A stretch of DNA of 64,000 nucleotides. Source: Vibrio europaeus (GTDB lineage Bacteria > Pseudomonadota > Gammaproteobacteria > Enterobacterales > Vibrionaceae). Numbering within the stretch: position 1 is the stretch's first letter; each line of letters opens with the position of its first letter. A model generated the notes under the pieces. That model did not search any database and had not been told where the DNA came from. It saw only the letters and a program-made list of their open reading frames with translations. Below, piece by piece: positions 18,266-27,214 of the stretch. The stretch is from positions 186,001 to 250,000 of the forward strand of contig NZ_LUAX01000007.1 in NCBI RefSeq assembly GCF_001695575.1. Direction: 5' to 3'. The translations under genes were made by a program, and so were the position numbers.

Positions 18266-18487
18266 GTTGGTTGTTCAAAATGTTACAGAACAGCAACATC
18301 TAGTAAAAATTGTCCATGATTATGCCTGCCCTCAAAAGGGTCATGGGCAGTACATCAAAGGTTCAAATGGATTACATCTGCATTCAATACCCAGGTTGTT
18401 TCCGCTTTGCTAGATGGATGGAACGGTTGGCGTAGGGTATTGTTGATGGTGTAATTGAAATCCCTAAAGATCATTAAAATATCAGTT

Positions 18488-18525
18488 CGGAAGTTTAGGC
18501 GGCTCCGGTGTAGAACCCGGAACCC
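18488..18525 (-). repeat. Internal copy of the Tn3-type inverted repeat
   Basis: Minus strand GGGTTCTACACCGGAGCCGCC and on to CTTCCG, with a short GGGGTTCC duplication at its outer end. It ends 10 bp before the nuclease stop codon. Confidence 0.7.
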
Positions 18526-18535
18526 CTTATCCGAG

Positions 18536-19399
18536 TTATTGTTCAGTTAACTTCATTTCGACAAGTAAAGGTAAATGGTCTGAGACAGATGCATAAGGCT
18601 TACTTTCAGGGGTAGCTCTATCTGATGGTTTAGGAATATATACATCTTTAATGTCCCATTTTTGAGCATTTGATGTAAGTATATAATCTATTTTCCTGTC
18701 TGGATTCCATGACGGTGCTGTGTACTTCAATTCCTTATCAGTGTCATTGAACCATGCTGTTAAATCCAAGTACTCTGTTGATTGAGGTGGTAAATTAAGA
18801 TCACCCACTATAATTGGAAGTGCATTTTTAAACTGCCAAGAAGAGAATTTTGTTTGAAGAGTTCTTACCTGTTCTGCTCGTAATGGCTGCGTAGTGAAAT
18901 CCAAGTGAGTAGTTACTAACATAACAGGCGCAGGATAATTAGGGAGATCAACTTCTACAGCACAGGCAGCTCTTTGCTCCGCACCTTTGATGTTAGGTAG
19001 TTCCATCCTTTTGTTCAATTTCAAATCATACTTAGACAGTACTGCTGTACCATATTCCCCACCATCATGATCTATAGCTTTGCAGAAGTAATAATTCATT
19101 CCCAACTTATTAGCTATATACTCTGCTTGATTAACTGGGTTAGAACCCTCTTTACTAAAGTTTTTACCAGAACGCCCAGTCATGTTATCAACTTCTTGCA
19201 GTCCAATAATATCAACATTCATTTTACGAATTGCTTCTACAATGGCATCAGTACTCCCCATTCTAGAGGCCATTATGTTATATGACCCAACACGAATACT
19301 ATCGGTATCTGCCGGACCATCTATGAGGCGATCAGAAGCTAAAGTTGAAGAGGAAAGAACTATAAACCCTATAACCGCAGCAATGCTTGTTAATTTCAT
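18536..19399 (-). CDS. Secreted endonuclease/exonuclease/phosphatase (EEP) family protein
   Basis: 287 residues: signal peptide (cut near TLA-SDR), then the DNase I-like EEP fold with its conserved metal and catalytic motifs in order: VGSYNIMASR, DIIGLQEVDN, TTHLDFTT, IIVGDLNLPP, KIDYILTS and VSDHLPLLVEM. Members cut DNA, RNA, phosphoinositides or sphingolipids; the secreted short form fits an extracellular nuclease or phosphodiesterase. It has an AAGGTG site and is the only intact gene inside the defective Tn3-family element, so it has probably travelled as a passenger. Substrate not deducible. Confidence 0.85.
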   Translation of the reverse strand: MKLTSIAAVIGFIVLSSSTLASDRLIDGPADTDSIRVGSYNIMASRMGSTDAIVEAIRKMNVDIIGLQEVDNMTGRSGKNFSKEGSNPVNQAEYIANKLGMNYYFCKAIDHDGGEYGTAVLSKYDLKLNKRMELPNIKGAEQRAACAVEVDLPNYPAPVMLVTTHLDFTTQPLRAEQVRTLQTKFSSWQFKNALPIIVGDLNLPPQSTEYLDLTAWFNDTDKELKYTAPSWNPDRKIDYILTSNAQKWDIKDVYIPKPSDRATPESKPYASVSDHLPLLVEMKLTEQ

Positions 19400-19588
19400 T
19401 TTTACACCTTGTTATTTTTGATAGTTAATTTACATATCAAAATAAATCATACGATCGCTTTTTATAGTGATAAACATCTCAAAAAAAAGAAATGATTAGT
19501 GACCAATATCTCATTAATTGTACATTTATCAACCATTTTATTAATGTTTAATTCTGTCGCGAATTATTGAATAAAAGATCATATGATG

Positions 19589-19606
19589 AGGTTCTACGCC
19601 GAAACC
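19589..19606 (+). repeat. Internal partial copy of the Tn3-type inverted repeat
   Basis: GAGGTTCTACGCCG matches the outer repeat in 13 of 14 bases, then diverges. It faces the right outer repeat and bounds the recX-like fragment on its left, giving a ~390-bp sub-element. Confidence 0.6.
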
Positions 19607-19905
19607 CCATTATCTCGATGACGTTCGGTTGACAGAAAAGGAAATCGCAAAGCAATTAAATAAATACCATGGGGCCTCTCGTATTAAACAAGAATTAAGG
19701 CCAAAAGGATCGAGTCCTTAGTAATAGAACAAGAGCTTGAAGATACCGATGTCAATTGGTTTGAGATTTGCCTTAAAGCAAAAGAAAAAAAGTTTGGCAA
19801 CAGCTTTCCCCAAAAATCAGAGTGAGAAAACAAAGATGATTCGTTACCCTCTATATCGAGGTCACTCGTTGTAAATGATATTAGAGTGCATAAGCAAATA
19901 GAAAT
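19604..19905 (+). pseudogene. RecX-like fragment, frameshifted
   Basis: Three frames together read HYLDDVRLTEKEIAKQLNKY, GASRIKQELRPKG, then LVIEQELEDTDVNWFEICLK, AKEKKFG and finally KTKMIRYPLYRGHS. This follows the RecX order (YLDD-R, G-RIRQEL-KG, DIDW, KYG, RFLLYRG). The N-terminal third is missing and there are two frameshifts and several stops, so it is inactive. It lies between an internal and an outer Tn3-type repeat. Confidence 0.65.
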
Positions 19906-19939
19906 ATTTAACCAATCAATTACTTATACTTCCTTTGAC

Positions 19940-19977
19940 TCAATATCGGAAATTCGGCGGCTCCGGCGTAGAACCCC
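19940..19977 (-). repeat. Outer right terminal inverted repeat of Tn3-family element
   Basis: Minus strand GGGGTTCTACGCCGGAGCCG, continuing GAATTTCCG; near-identical to the left repeat. Followed by AATTA at 19,978-19,982. Confidence 0.8.
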
Positions 19978-20158
19978 AATTAAAGACATTTAGGCATATA
20001 ACGCCTTCACTTTAGCGTAGAAGTCTACCTTCCTTCGCCTACGCTTTATATACGGTGAACAACGCGACTAAACCATACCACCGGAAAGACTGATCTTAAC
20101 GATGGAATGAAAAATACCAGAAGGGGCAAGCTTCTCATGATTGAAACACTAGCCTGAC

Positions 20159-20926
20159 CTACTTGAATGTTGTCGCTAGAAGCTCAGTAGAATTTTGAAG
20201 AATACTGTCCGAGAATTCTTCATGATGCATATTTAAGTGCGTTGCAATTTTTACGGTAGTTTCTTTCAACAGCGTTTTATGAAGAGCGGAATCAAAGATC
20301 TTACTAGTGAATGGCAAATCAGTTTCTATAAGTACGGCCTCCTTAGGAATATGAGAAAGTAAATTTTGCCCACTTTTTGTTCTTATCATTTTATGATTGA
20401 AAGAAAACTTAGCCCCAATATCTAGTAGTTTACTGGCTTGTGTAACAGAACCAGTAAACCAATGCATAACTGGGGTAAGTGAATTGGTGCTTATTTTTTG
20501 TTGTAGGAGTCTTGTCAGCCTAGTCTCTGCCCTAAGACTATGAATCGATAGTATTTTCGTCTTCGAGTTTTCTGCGCACAATTCTAAGATCTCGGATAGA
20601 ACCATTTCTTGAGCAGCTAAGTTTTCTTTGAAAGCCGTTGAACCATCTAGTCCTATTTCACCAACAATTGAAGCATATTGTATGTACTTGCTGAATGAGT
20701 AATGATCGTTGAAACGGGAACCTATGAGTTGAGGGTGCATTCCTAACGCTGGAATCATGCCAATTATGCGTTTTGACTCCTCGACATTCTTAGGCCATGC
20801 TAAGGGAGTTGTAGTGACGGCTACTGCCGCCACTTCTCGATCTAACTTGAGTGAACCATTATCAAAGCCTGGAAGCAAATCACAATGGCAATGAAAGTCG
20901 ATATATTTAATATCATTACCAACCAT
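20159..20926 (-). CDS. qatD: QatD, TatD-family DNase of the Qat anti-phage system
   Basis: About 255 residues of TatD-type metal-dependent hydrolase (TIM barrel): metal motif IDFHCHCDL, then EIGLDG, IHSLRAE, HWFTGS and ETDLPF, all in family order. The ATG at 20,926 has TAGGAG 8 bp upstream; the longer GTG frame would overlap that site. It is the last of four tightly spaced minus-strand genes in the order qatA, qatB, qatC, qatD. In the known system TatD-like QatD is needed for phage protection, and it probably cuts nucleic acid. Confidence 0.88.
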   Translation of the reverse strand: MVGNDIKYIDFHCHCDLLPGFDNGSLKLDREVAAVAVTTTPLAWPKNVEESKRIIGMIPALGMHPQLIGSRFNDHYSFSKYIQYASIVGEIGLDGSTAFKENLAAQEMVLSEILELCAENSKTKILSIHSLRAETRLTRLLQQKISTNSLTPVMHWFTGSVTQASKLLDIGAKFSFNHKMIRTKSGQNLLSHIPKEAVLIETDLPFTSKIFDSALHKTLLKETTVKIATHLNMHHEEFSDSILQNSTELLATTFK

Positions 20927-20937
20927 CAAATTCACTC

Positions 20938-22356
20938 CTAATTTGATTTAGTTACTGTGACATCTTTAACCAACCCGTACACTTCACTAAGTCCACGAGC
21001 ATACATGTCAGCAATATCGCCCCATTCATCATATACACCTTGTAATGTACCTGACTTATGAATCTCTATGTTTGGTTTGATCAGGCCGTTTTTCAATCGA
21101 AACCCTGCATACTGAACAGATAAAATGTCTTTAGACTCGGCATATACACTCCCATTTTTCCCTACCTTGATTTTAGCCGTATTGAAGTCAGGAATTGCAA
21201 CATATTCGGTATTATCAGTTATCAAAGCTTTCTGAAAAGAGGCCTTACGGATGAGACAAGGATAACAATATCCACAGTTACCATTCCCCCCTGAACCGCC
21301 AAGCCTATTCGCTTTAAAACCACCTTGATCCCATCGCATTTTACTTTGCGATGCACATGACAATGTCTCATGTGCATGTTTAGTCAATAGTGATTGGTTA
21401 TTACAATTCGCCATCATTTCGCCTTTAGTCATATGACGATATGGATTAATCAACTCGATATTCAAACCGAGAAAATCGAATATTTCTCCCATTTTGCACA
21501 TAAAGTTAGGGTGTACGGTTTTTGTACTATTTGCACCTAATCTAAGTGGATCTAACGGTACATTTAGGGCGATGAATCCATTTTCAGCCACTATCAATTT
21601 ACATAACTCACCCATGCCAGATGCTAAATACGCCGCCATAGATAAAAACATAAAAGAACGTGACCTTTGGCTGTTCTCCGAGTTTATTTCTTGGTTGCCA
21701 CCTTTAAACACACTCTTGTCGAAGATCAAACAACCCTTTACATACCCTTTAAAATAATCTGGGTAATGCCCTTTTAACGCGTGCTCGACCTGATTTTGGT
21801 AGTTTTGTGTACCATCTTTTGCATAATGTCCAACAAACAAGGTGTCAATATTGGTGTTTAGCAAGTCAATAGCACCAATGAAACTATCTAACCCTCCAGA
21901 GAGAAGAGAAACAGCTTTAACTGGTATAGCGCTATCCGAACCTTTGACAACTTCTAAGTGATGCTTTGCTTCTCTTTCTCGAAAATGTAAGCTCCAGAAA
22001 TCACCAGTGATAAATGAAAGTAGTTCTTCTATTTTCCCTTTTAAAGGTTGCCATATACCTACTTTGTTAACAGGGAAGTAGATATCAAACTCACGAGTCC
22101 ATCCATCTTGAGAGTAGTCATCACGACTGATGCGTGTATCTGCTGCATATATAAGTGCAGAGAGATTTAATAATTCCGAAGCATATAGATTAGGGGAAAC
22201 TAAATGTTGCTTAGCTCTCTTGATAAACGCACCTACACCATATCTCGTTTTGGATTGCTCCTCAGGTAACTCTACTGAAATTACTATGCTATCGTTATCT
22301 ACAAGGGATACTTGGTCATTAGAGTCGATCAAACCGACAACGGAACATCTTTTCAT
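20938..22356 (-). CDS. qatC: QatC, QueC-like protein of the Qat anti-phage system
   Basis: 472 residues. A PP-loop ATP pyrophosphatase motif, SLLSGGLDSFIGAID (near residue 140), and a zinc-type cysteine cluster NCGYCYPCLIRK are those of QueC, the enzyme that turns 7-carboxy-7-deazaguanine into preQ0. QatC proteins are longer than QueC (about 230 residues), with an extra N-terminal domain, as here. No other queuosine genes are near. The ATG overlaps the qatB stop by one base (TAATG). In this system it may modify QatB or a nucleic acid by a deazaguanine-like reaction; that is inference. Confidence 0.9.
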   Translation of the reverse strand: MKRCSVVGLIDSNDQVSLVDNDSIVISVELPEEQSKTRYGVGAFIKRAKQHLVSPNLYASELLNLSALIYAADTRISRDDYSQDGWTREFDIYFPVNKVGIWQPLKGKIEELLSFITGDFWSLHFREREAKHHLEVVKGSDSAIPVKAVSLLSGGLDSFIGAIDLLNTNIDTLFVGHYAKDGTQNYQNQVEHALKGHYPDYFKGYVKGCLIFDKSVFKGGNQEINSENSQRSRSFMFLSMAAYLASGMGELCKLIVAENGFIALNVPLDPLRLGANSTKTVHPNFMCKMGEIFDFLGLNIELINPYRHMTKGEMMANCNNQSLLTKHAHETLSCASQSKMRWDQGGFKANRLGGSGGNGNCGYCYPCLIRKASFQKALITDNTEYVAIPDFNTAKIKVGKNGSVYAESKDILSVQYAGFRLKNGLIKPNIEIHKSGTLQGVYDEWGDIADMYARGLSEVYGLVKDVTVTKSN

Positions 22357-23183
22357 TATTCACCACCAACTGATTCTAGAATCTCAAATACGTTTGTGTA
22401 AATTTCATCAATCTTTCCAACCAATGCCGTATCCATAATATCTAAGCCATCAGAAGTCAGGTTTGATACAGCGTCACTAGCACAACCTTCAATATACCCC
22501 CCTAACTCTTTTAAAGTATTTCGCAATTGCTCAGGATTAGCTTTTTCCGCCACAATATTGTTTCCGATATCATTGATGATTCTTTCGGTAACACTTTTAC
22601 CAATAAAACAGCTTAAGCTTGCTTTAATCTGTTCAGGTGTAATGGTATTTAAGTCAGTGACACCTATTTTTGTTGTCATTTCTATGACAGTTTCTATATA
22701 AGCACTTCGCGTCACAGCATCTGGGATATTGCTAGTTGAAACGTCGCAGATCTGGTCAGATACACGAAGTAGTAGTTCATCCGCTGTTTCATTTGGCTTT
22801 AATGTTAGATTAAAGCTTTTTGCTACAGCATCGGTTCCTCGCTGCGCAACATCGGTCAAGAACGATAGTAGGTTTCCAGCAGCTTTTGTTGAACTCCCCA
22901 TTCTTTTTACTGCGGAACTTTTTCCTCCAGTATTCTTAACATAACGACGGATTCCGTTTTTCATAGCACCTGTATCACCAGTACGAAAAAAACGATTCAT
23001 CTCTCCGCGAGGACGCCTAAAACGTTGTCCACTCTCTGGCTTAATTTGGGGCTTTGGAACTACATCTAGTGCATCAGCACCTTGCTGTTGTTGAGATTCA
23101 GATTCTCCACCACTACCTTCAAGCCATGTTGGGACTAGAGGGTTTTTACTATTTGGGCCTTTATTTTGTGTCGATGTACCCAT
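22356..23183 (-). CDS. qatB: QatB, protein of the Qat anti-phage system
   Basis: 275 residues. Residues 1-60 are low-complexity and hydrophilic (SGGESESQQQQGAD), followed by a basic GFRRPRGEM-like patch (QRFRRPRGEMNRF) and a helical domain. It has no enzyme motif. Position and length match qatB, the system component without known function. Both ends overlap neighbours by one base, so the four genes are translationally coupled. Confidence 0.85.
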   Translation of the reverse strand: MGTSTQNKGPNSKNPLVPTWLEGSGGESESQQQQGADALDVVPKPQIKPESGQRFRRPRGEMNRFFRTGDTGAMKNGIRRYVKNTGGKSSAVKRMGSSTKAAGNLLSFLTDVAQRGTDAVAKSFNLTLKPNETADELLLRVSDQICDVSTSNIPDAVTRSAYIETVIEMTTKIGVTDLNTITPEQIKASLSCFIGKSVTERIINDIGNNIVAEKANPEQLRNTLKELGGYIEGCASDAVSNLTSDGLDIMDTALVGKIDEIYTNVFEILESVGGE

Positions 23184-25081
23184 TATTTATCCTTTTTTAA
23201 CTGCTGATTTGCTGTAGCGGCAAGTATTTTATTTTCACTTTCAGACCAGTCTTTAAGTAGTTCATTCAACTCTTTTCTTGCTTCTTCGGTCAATTCTGCT
23301 CGTTCCCAACCTGAAACTGCCCAAGTTCCAATTTTACGTTCGGGAATCTCTGTAATACCTTTCAATAGCTTTAGTTGAAGGTCTTTGAAACATTTACATA
23401 GCAGAATTGCTCCATGATAGTATTCAGGTACTTTGGGTGCGCTAGAAGTGCTTTGAATTTTGGTAATCAGGAGATCCATTAACTTATCTGCATCATCAGA
23501 AGACAGTTGTTCCACGGTGCTTTGTGCACCAGCTACTATTAGAGCTTCTCCTGAAAGAAGCTTCAGTGCTCGTTCAATTAATTCGCTACTTTGCGCCAGG
23601 CCGATGAACTTCACTTTCTCTCGTGTTAAGAAGAAGTATGGTGCCAATTTTATATCAGATAAGGCAGGCTCAATTTTGACCCAGTTGCCTAGCCAATCAT
23701 CTTTTTCGACATCAAATAGGAGTTTTTGAGTTGCTGGTACTGCGGCGTTTGAACCTTCTTGGGCTTCAAGGGAATCAGGTTCTTCTAGTGCTTTCAAAGA
23801 GTGTGGTTTTCCTTCAGGATTACTTAAGCTATCAAGCCTTAATATTTCATAAGCATTGGGGTTAAACCTTTCTAGGAGCATCAATTTGATTAACACATTT
23901 TCTTTGATCGCTTCTTTAAAGCCTGCACTTTCGGCTACCAGAAGCCTGGTCATAAATGCATTCAAAAATCGTTTTATTTGACGCGGATTACCTTTTGTTC
24001 CCAAATTTAAAGCTGGCGCGATTTGAGAAGCCATAAAGAATAACTCTTTTTCTTCTTCCAACAGGCTTTTCCCAGTTACACTCTCAAACTGTTCAATTGT
24101 TATGCTTCCTTTTGCCCAAGGTTTTTTTAGGATTGAACGGGCATGCTCGAGTACTCTATTAAACTCATTGCTATCTTGACTGCAAAGACTTTCCGCTATT
24201 AGCAAAGCCAGATAAATCGATGTCTCGTTCTCATTAAGAGGGGGAATTCTAAATGGGATCTGTATAAGTTTTTCTAAGTAGTTTCGTGTGTATGCCATAC
24301 CGCCAACTTCTTCGGAAAGGTTGGGGAAGTGACGACGCACTGAATATTCGATCATAGTTTCATCAGCCGCGACAATGAACGCAGTATTTGGCATAAACAA
24401 AAAGAGTTTCATCGCTTCCATAGTGGCGATAGCCGTGTCGGGCAAGCAGCGATCAAGATCATCTACTAGAATTACAAGTCGATCTATGTCTGCGGCTTTC
24501 AGAAGCTTTTCATATTCTTCTCTAAACTCTGTAACTTCGGTAACAACTCGGTTGTTTTTTGGACTCCCAATACACCCCTTGAGTTCTGCTAGCCCCTCTG
24601 TAATATCTTCTTGTTTTAGGCTTCCTGCTTTAGCAGTTAACGTATCGATTGCAGTTGATAAGTCCTGCATTGTTCCTGGCATTGGAATTCCAGTAAATGC
24701 TGTGACCCCCCAGTTAGCAACGGTTTTTGCTGTTTTAAACCAATCAACTCGCTTTAAGAAAGAATCCGCTGATTCTTTAAATCCTTCTATTGCCGCTCTG
24801 TTCTTTATCAAGTCCGTAGTGATTTGCTGCATCAACGCAGTTTGAGCATCCTCTAATCCTTGATACAGCCAACTGTTAAACCTAACGCAAACAGTTTTTT
24901 CATCTTCTTTATAGGAGTTCTCGATCATAGACAAAACAGTGGACTTACCTGCTCCCCAGTCGCCATGAATTCCAATGGAAACAGGAAGCCTTTGCTGATC
25001 TCTAAGTAGTTTTACTATTGCGTTACTTATGGATTGATAGTTCAGTAAGTCTACTTTTGATTCGTTATCAGGCCAAAGCAC
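23183..25081 (-). CDS. qatA: QatA, KAP-family P-loop NTPase of the Qat anti-phage system
   Basis: 632 residues with a KAP NTPase domain: Walker A GIHGDWGAGKST (near residue 38-49), a hydrophobic insertion (~residues 115-140, VANWGVTAFTGIPMPGTM) typical of KAP proteins, Walker B LVILVDDLDRCLP (near 205) and the sensor FIVAADETMIEYSVRRHFP, in part. KAP NTPases are often membrane-linked and act as sensors or assembly platforms in defence. It is the first gene of the qat operon; the promoter must lie in the 25,082-25,300 region. Confidence 0.9.
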   Translation of the reverse strand: MLWPDNESKVDLLNYQSISNAIVKLLRDQQRLPVSIGIHGDWGAGKSTVLSMIENSYKEDEKTVCVRFNSWLYQGLEDAQTALMQQITTDLIKNRAAIEGFKESADSFLKRVDWFKTAKTVANWGVTAFTGIPMPGTMQDLSTAIDTLTAKAGSLKQEDITEGLAELKGCIGSPKNNRVVTEVTEFREEYEKLLKAADIDRLVILVDDLDRCLPDTAIATMEAMKLFLFMPNTAFIVAADETMIEYSVRRHFPNLSEEVGGMAYTRNYLEKLIQIPFRIPPLNENETSIYLALLIAESLCSQDSNEFNRVLEHARSILKKPWAKGSITIEQFESVTGKSLLEEEKELFFMASQIAPALNLGTKGNPRQIKRFLNAFMTRLLVAESAGFKEAIKENVLIKLMLLERFNPNAYEILRLDSLSNPEGKPHSLKALEEPDSLEAQEGSNAAVPATQKLLFDVEKDDWLGNWVKIEPALSDIKLAPYFFLTREKVKFIGLAQSSELIERALKLLSGEALIVAGAQSTVEQLSSDDADKLMDLLITKIQSTSSAPKVPEYYHGAILLCKCFKDLQLKLLKGITEIPERKIGTWAVSGWERAELTEEARKELNELLKDWSESENKILAATANQQLKKDK

Positions 25082-25789
25082 TTAGATTTCCTTACTCAAA
25101 CTTATTGAGAATACGATTTATGAAATATATGGCAATGTGGTTGAAGGAGTTTGCATAATCTTTCGAAAGATGTTTCGAGTATTGCGCATCAAGCCACTAT
25201 GCTACTAGTTAGATAAATGTTCAATTAGTTTCAATTGGTTAGTTGGATTTTTGTGGGTTAGTAACGAGGTTAGACTTAGGTTCTTACTTAAAAAGAGGGT
25301 ACTCCTACCCACCTAGCCATTGAACGGGCGTATTGCTATAAGGCAAGAGATCACTGATATCACTCCCTTCTTCTCTTGTGAGAACTTCGTCAGGAAATGA
25401 CGCAGATACGCATAAGGCTCTGTAGTGGATTAGCAAAATTTGGAGTAAAAGTAAGTTGAGGTTGCTCTGCTGTTGGAGATATAATAGAAGGTATCAATGA
25501 CAGTGGGACTATATTAGTACATTGATGTCTACTCCGATGAGTCGCAGGCTGCGCCGCGATAACCAAAGACCTCCGCAAACCTACTAGCCCTGTTCTCTTC
25601 CGCTCATAGAGTATTGGCAACAGGTAGCACGTAATAGAGCCACTTCTTGTGGCTCTTGTCGTATCTGAGAGTAAGAAATTAGTACAGTTTAATCATTGCT
25701 TCTTGATAACCCTGAAACTCACTTTAGCACTTTCAATCTAGAAAGTGCTAAAGTATTGCGCTTATCAAAGTGATCTGCTCCAATCAGAC
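25082..25789. other. Intergenic region with transposon debris upstream of qatA
   Basis: Besides the IS66-like remnant (25,305-25,445) it holds two hairpins: AGAGCCAC/GTGGCTCT (25,636-25,656) and a perfect 13-bp-arm stem CTTTAGCACTTTC/GAAAGTGCTAAAG (25,722-25,753). Neither has a clear T-run. No other gene is supported. Confidence 0.5.
25305..25445 (-). pseudogene. IS66-family transposase C-terminal remnant
   Basis: Minus-strand frames give EPYAYLRHFLTKF, then after a frameshift SDISDLLPY and PVQWLGG before a stop. This is the usual end of IS66 TnpC (PY-YLRH, then LLPW). About 45 residues are left. Confidence 0.5.
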
Positions 25790-25800
25790 TGGACACTTAA

Positions 25801-26665
25801 TTAAGCGACATTTTTCTGTTCAAAGTTAACTGGGCTTAGATACCAAAGCGCACTGTGCTTTCTCGTTCGGTTATAATCAACCTCAATGTACTCGAAGATC
25901 GTTTGGCACATCTCGTCTCTGGTCATGCTCGGCTCGTACTAGATCGCTTCAACTTTCATCGAATGGAAGAAGCTCTCAACACATACATTATCCCAGCAGT
26001 TTCCTTTTCTACTCATGCTTTGTTTTAGATTATAGATGGTTATGAGATCCCGATAGTCTTTCGAACAATACTGGCTACCTCGATCACAATAAACAATAAC
26101 CTGCTCAGAGAATCCTCGACGGAACAAAGCCATCGATAAAGCATCGCAGACCAGCGTAGCTGTCATCGCCGTGTCCATAGACCACCCGATTACTTGTCTT
26201 GAGTAAAGAACAATAATTACCGCCAAGTACAGCCAGCCTTCGCTTGTGGCGATATAGGTGATGTCTCCCGCCCATTTTTTGATTCGGAGCCGTTGCGTTA
26301 AAGTCCTGAGCCAGCAGATTCGGAGCAATAGGCATCTTATGCTTGCTGTCCGTAGTACACTTAAACTTGCGCGCGGCTTTCGGCGTTAAATCCTGAGGCT
26401 TCATACTGGCGGCAAGGGTTTTAATATTATGGCTATCGCCGTTCTCAGCCAGTTCTTTCTTGATGCACCTTGAACAATCTCGGCCTTTGCTGTTGTCAAA
26501 AGCCTCATTGACCTTTGTATCAAGCTCTTGGCGAATTGCCTCGCTCTTGATGGCCTTGTGGCGATGCTTAATCCAGTAATAAAACCCACTTCGGGATACC
26601 CCAAAACACCTTAGCCATACTGACAACACTGAAGTACAGCAGGTGTTCAAGCATAAATTCGTAGC
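25801..26665 (-). pseudogene. IS3-family transposase OrfB, frameshifted with internal stop
   Basis: The N-terminal frame (CFGVSRSGFYYWIKHRHK to LLAQDFNATAPNQK) and the DDE catalytic part (KWAGDITYIATSEGWLYLAV, DRGSQYCSKDYRD, SRKGNCWDNVCVESFFHSMK) are in different frames, joined near 26,275. After VEAI a TAG replaces the usual Gln codon, then YEP and DEMCQTIFEYIEVDYNR through NFEQKNVA follow to the true stop at 25,801. Asp-Asp-Glu residues remain but the gene cannot make a full protein. Confidence 0.85.
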
Positions 26666-26689
26666 AATCTACTTTAGATTTTTCGCGAA

Positions 26690-26905
26690 GTAGGTGGCTG
26701 CCTTTTGAGCTTGGCTACTTCAGCAGCCAGCTCTTGTTCTCGCTGACTGGCATTAGTGTTTTTCTTTGCGACCTTGCACCAACCGTAGATCTGAGATTCA
26801 TGTAAAGAGAGCTGTCTTGCTGCCACAGTTACCCCACTTTCTCTGTCAGCTTCAGGGCTTCTGCTTTAAATTCAGGAGATTGATAATACGTTTCGTCTTG
26901 CTTGT
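26690..26905 (-). pseudogene. IS3-family OrfA, frameshifted
   Basis: Minus-strand frames read YYQSPEFKAEALKLTEKVG, then VAARQLSLHESQIYGWC and REQELAAEVAKLKRQ: the OrfA helix-turn-helix and leucine-zipper region with a frameshift and a small deletion near its end. Confidence 0.75.
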
Positions 26906-26951
26906 CATGGTTCACCTCATTAGTGATTTTACTCACTTAACTCGGTGTCCA

Positions 26952-27214
26952 AAACTGGTGGTGCGGATCAGTTGTCCCAGTGATCTACTTTTATTTCGTT
27001 CATACTGATCGTGTAGCGATTATTCAGCGATAAATATATGAAAAAGGTATGACGAATAAGAGGTTGCCAATAACAACAGGAAATGACTTAAGTAGGAAAA
27101 CTACTCTCTAGGTGGACAGTTTATGTAGTTTTCAACTTGGAAAGGGGCAGATCTGGGTTAGCCGTATTAGCTTGTTCGAAGCTGGGCATACTTATTTTTC
27201 AGTGTTAAGCCTCT
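26952..27214. other. Intergenic stretch between IS3 remnant and gmtY
   Basis: No gene seen; contains only AT-rich sequence after the recombinase operon. Confidence 0.4.

Larger units (their letters stand above)
17822..19977. mobile_element. Defective Tn3-family transposon (2156 bp) with AATTA target duplication
   Basis: Outer ends are inverted repeats of about 38 bp starting GGGGTTCTACGCCGGA (left, 17,822-17,859; right on the minus strand, 19,940-19,977). The unit is flanked on both sides by AATTA (17,817-17,821 and 19,978-19,982), the 5-bp duplication that Tn3-family transposition makes. Inside are a tnpA C-terminal remnant, two extra internal copies of the repeat (18,488-18,525 and from 19,589), an intact secreted nuclease-like gene and a broken recX-like fragment. 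It cannot move by itself but could be mobilised in trans. Confidence 0.8.
25790..26951 (-). mobile_element. Degenerate IS3-family insertion sequence
   Basis: Ends carry short inverted repeats starting TGGACAC (25,790-25,796; complement GTGTCCA at 26,945-26,951) around about 1.16 kb, a normal IS3 length. Both open reading frames are broken. No matching 3-bp target duplication is visible. Confidence 0.75.

Noticed and set aside
17821..19980. The repeated GGTTCTACGCCGG sequences as integron attC sites
   Set aside because: They begin with GGGG, are inverted, flank a tnpA remnant and are bounded by a 5-bp duplication, all Tn3-type features; no attC core was seen.
25390..25620. 76-aa minus-strand frame upstream of qatA
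   Set aside because: Overlaps IS66 transposase debris in other frames; the frame itself looks random.
26766..27008. 80-aa plus-strand frame
   Set aside because: Antisense to the broken IS3 OrfA and the IS end.
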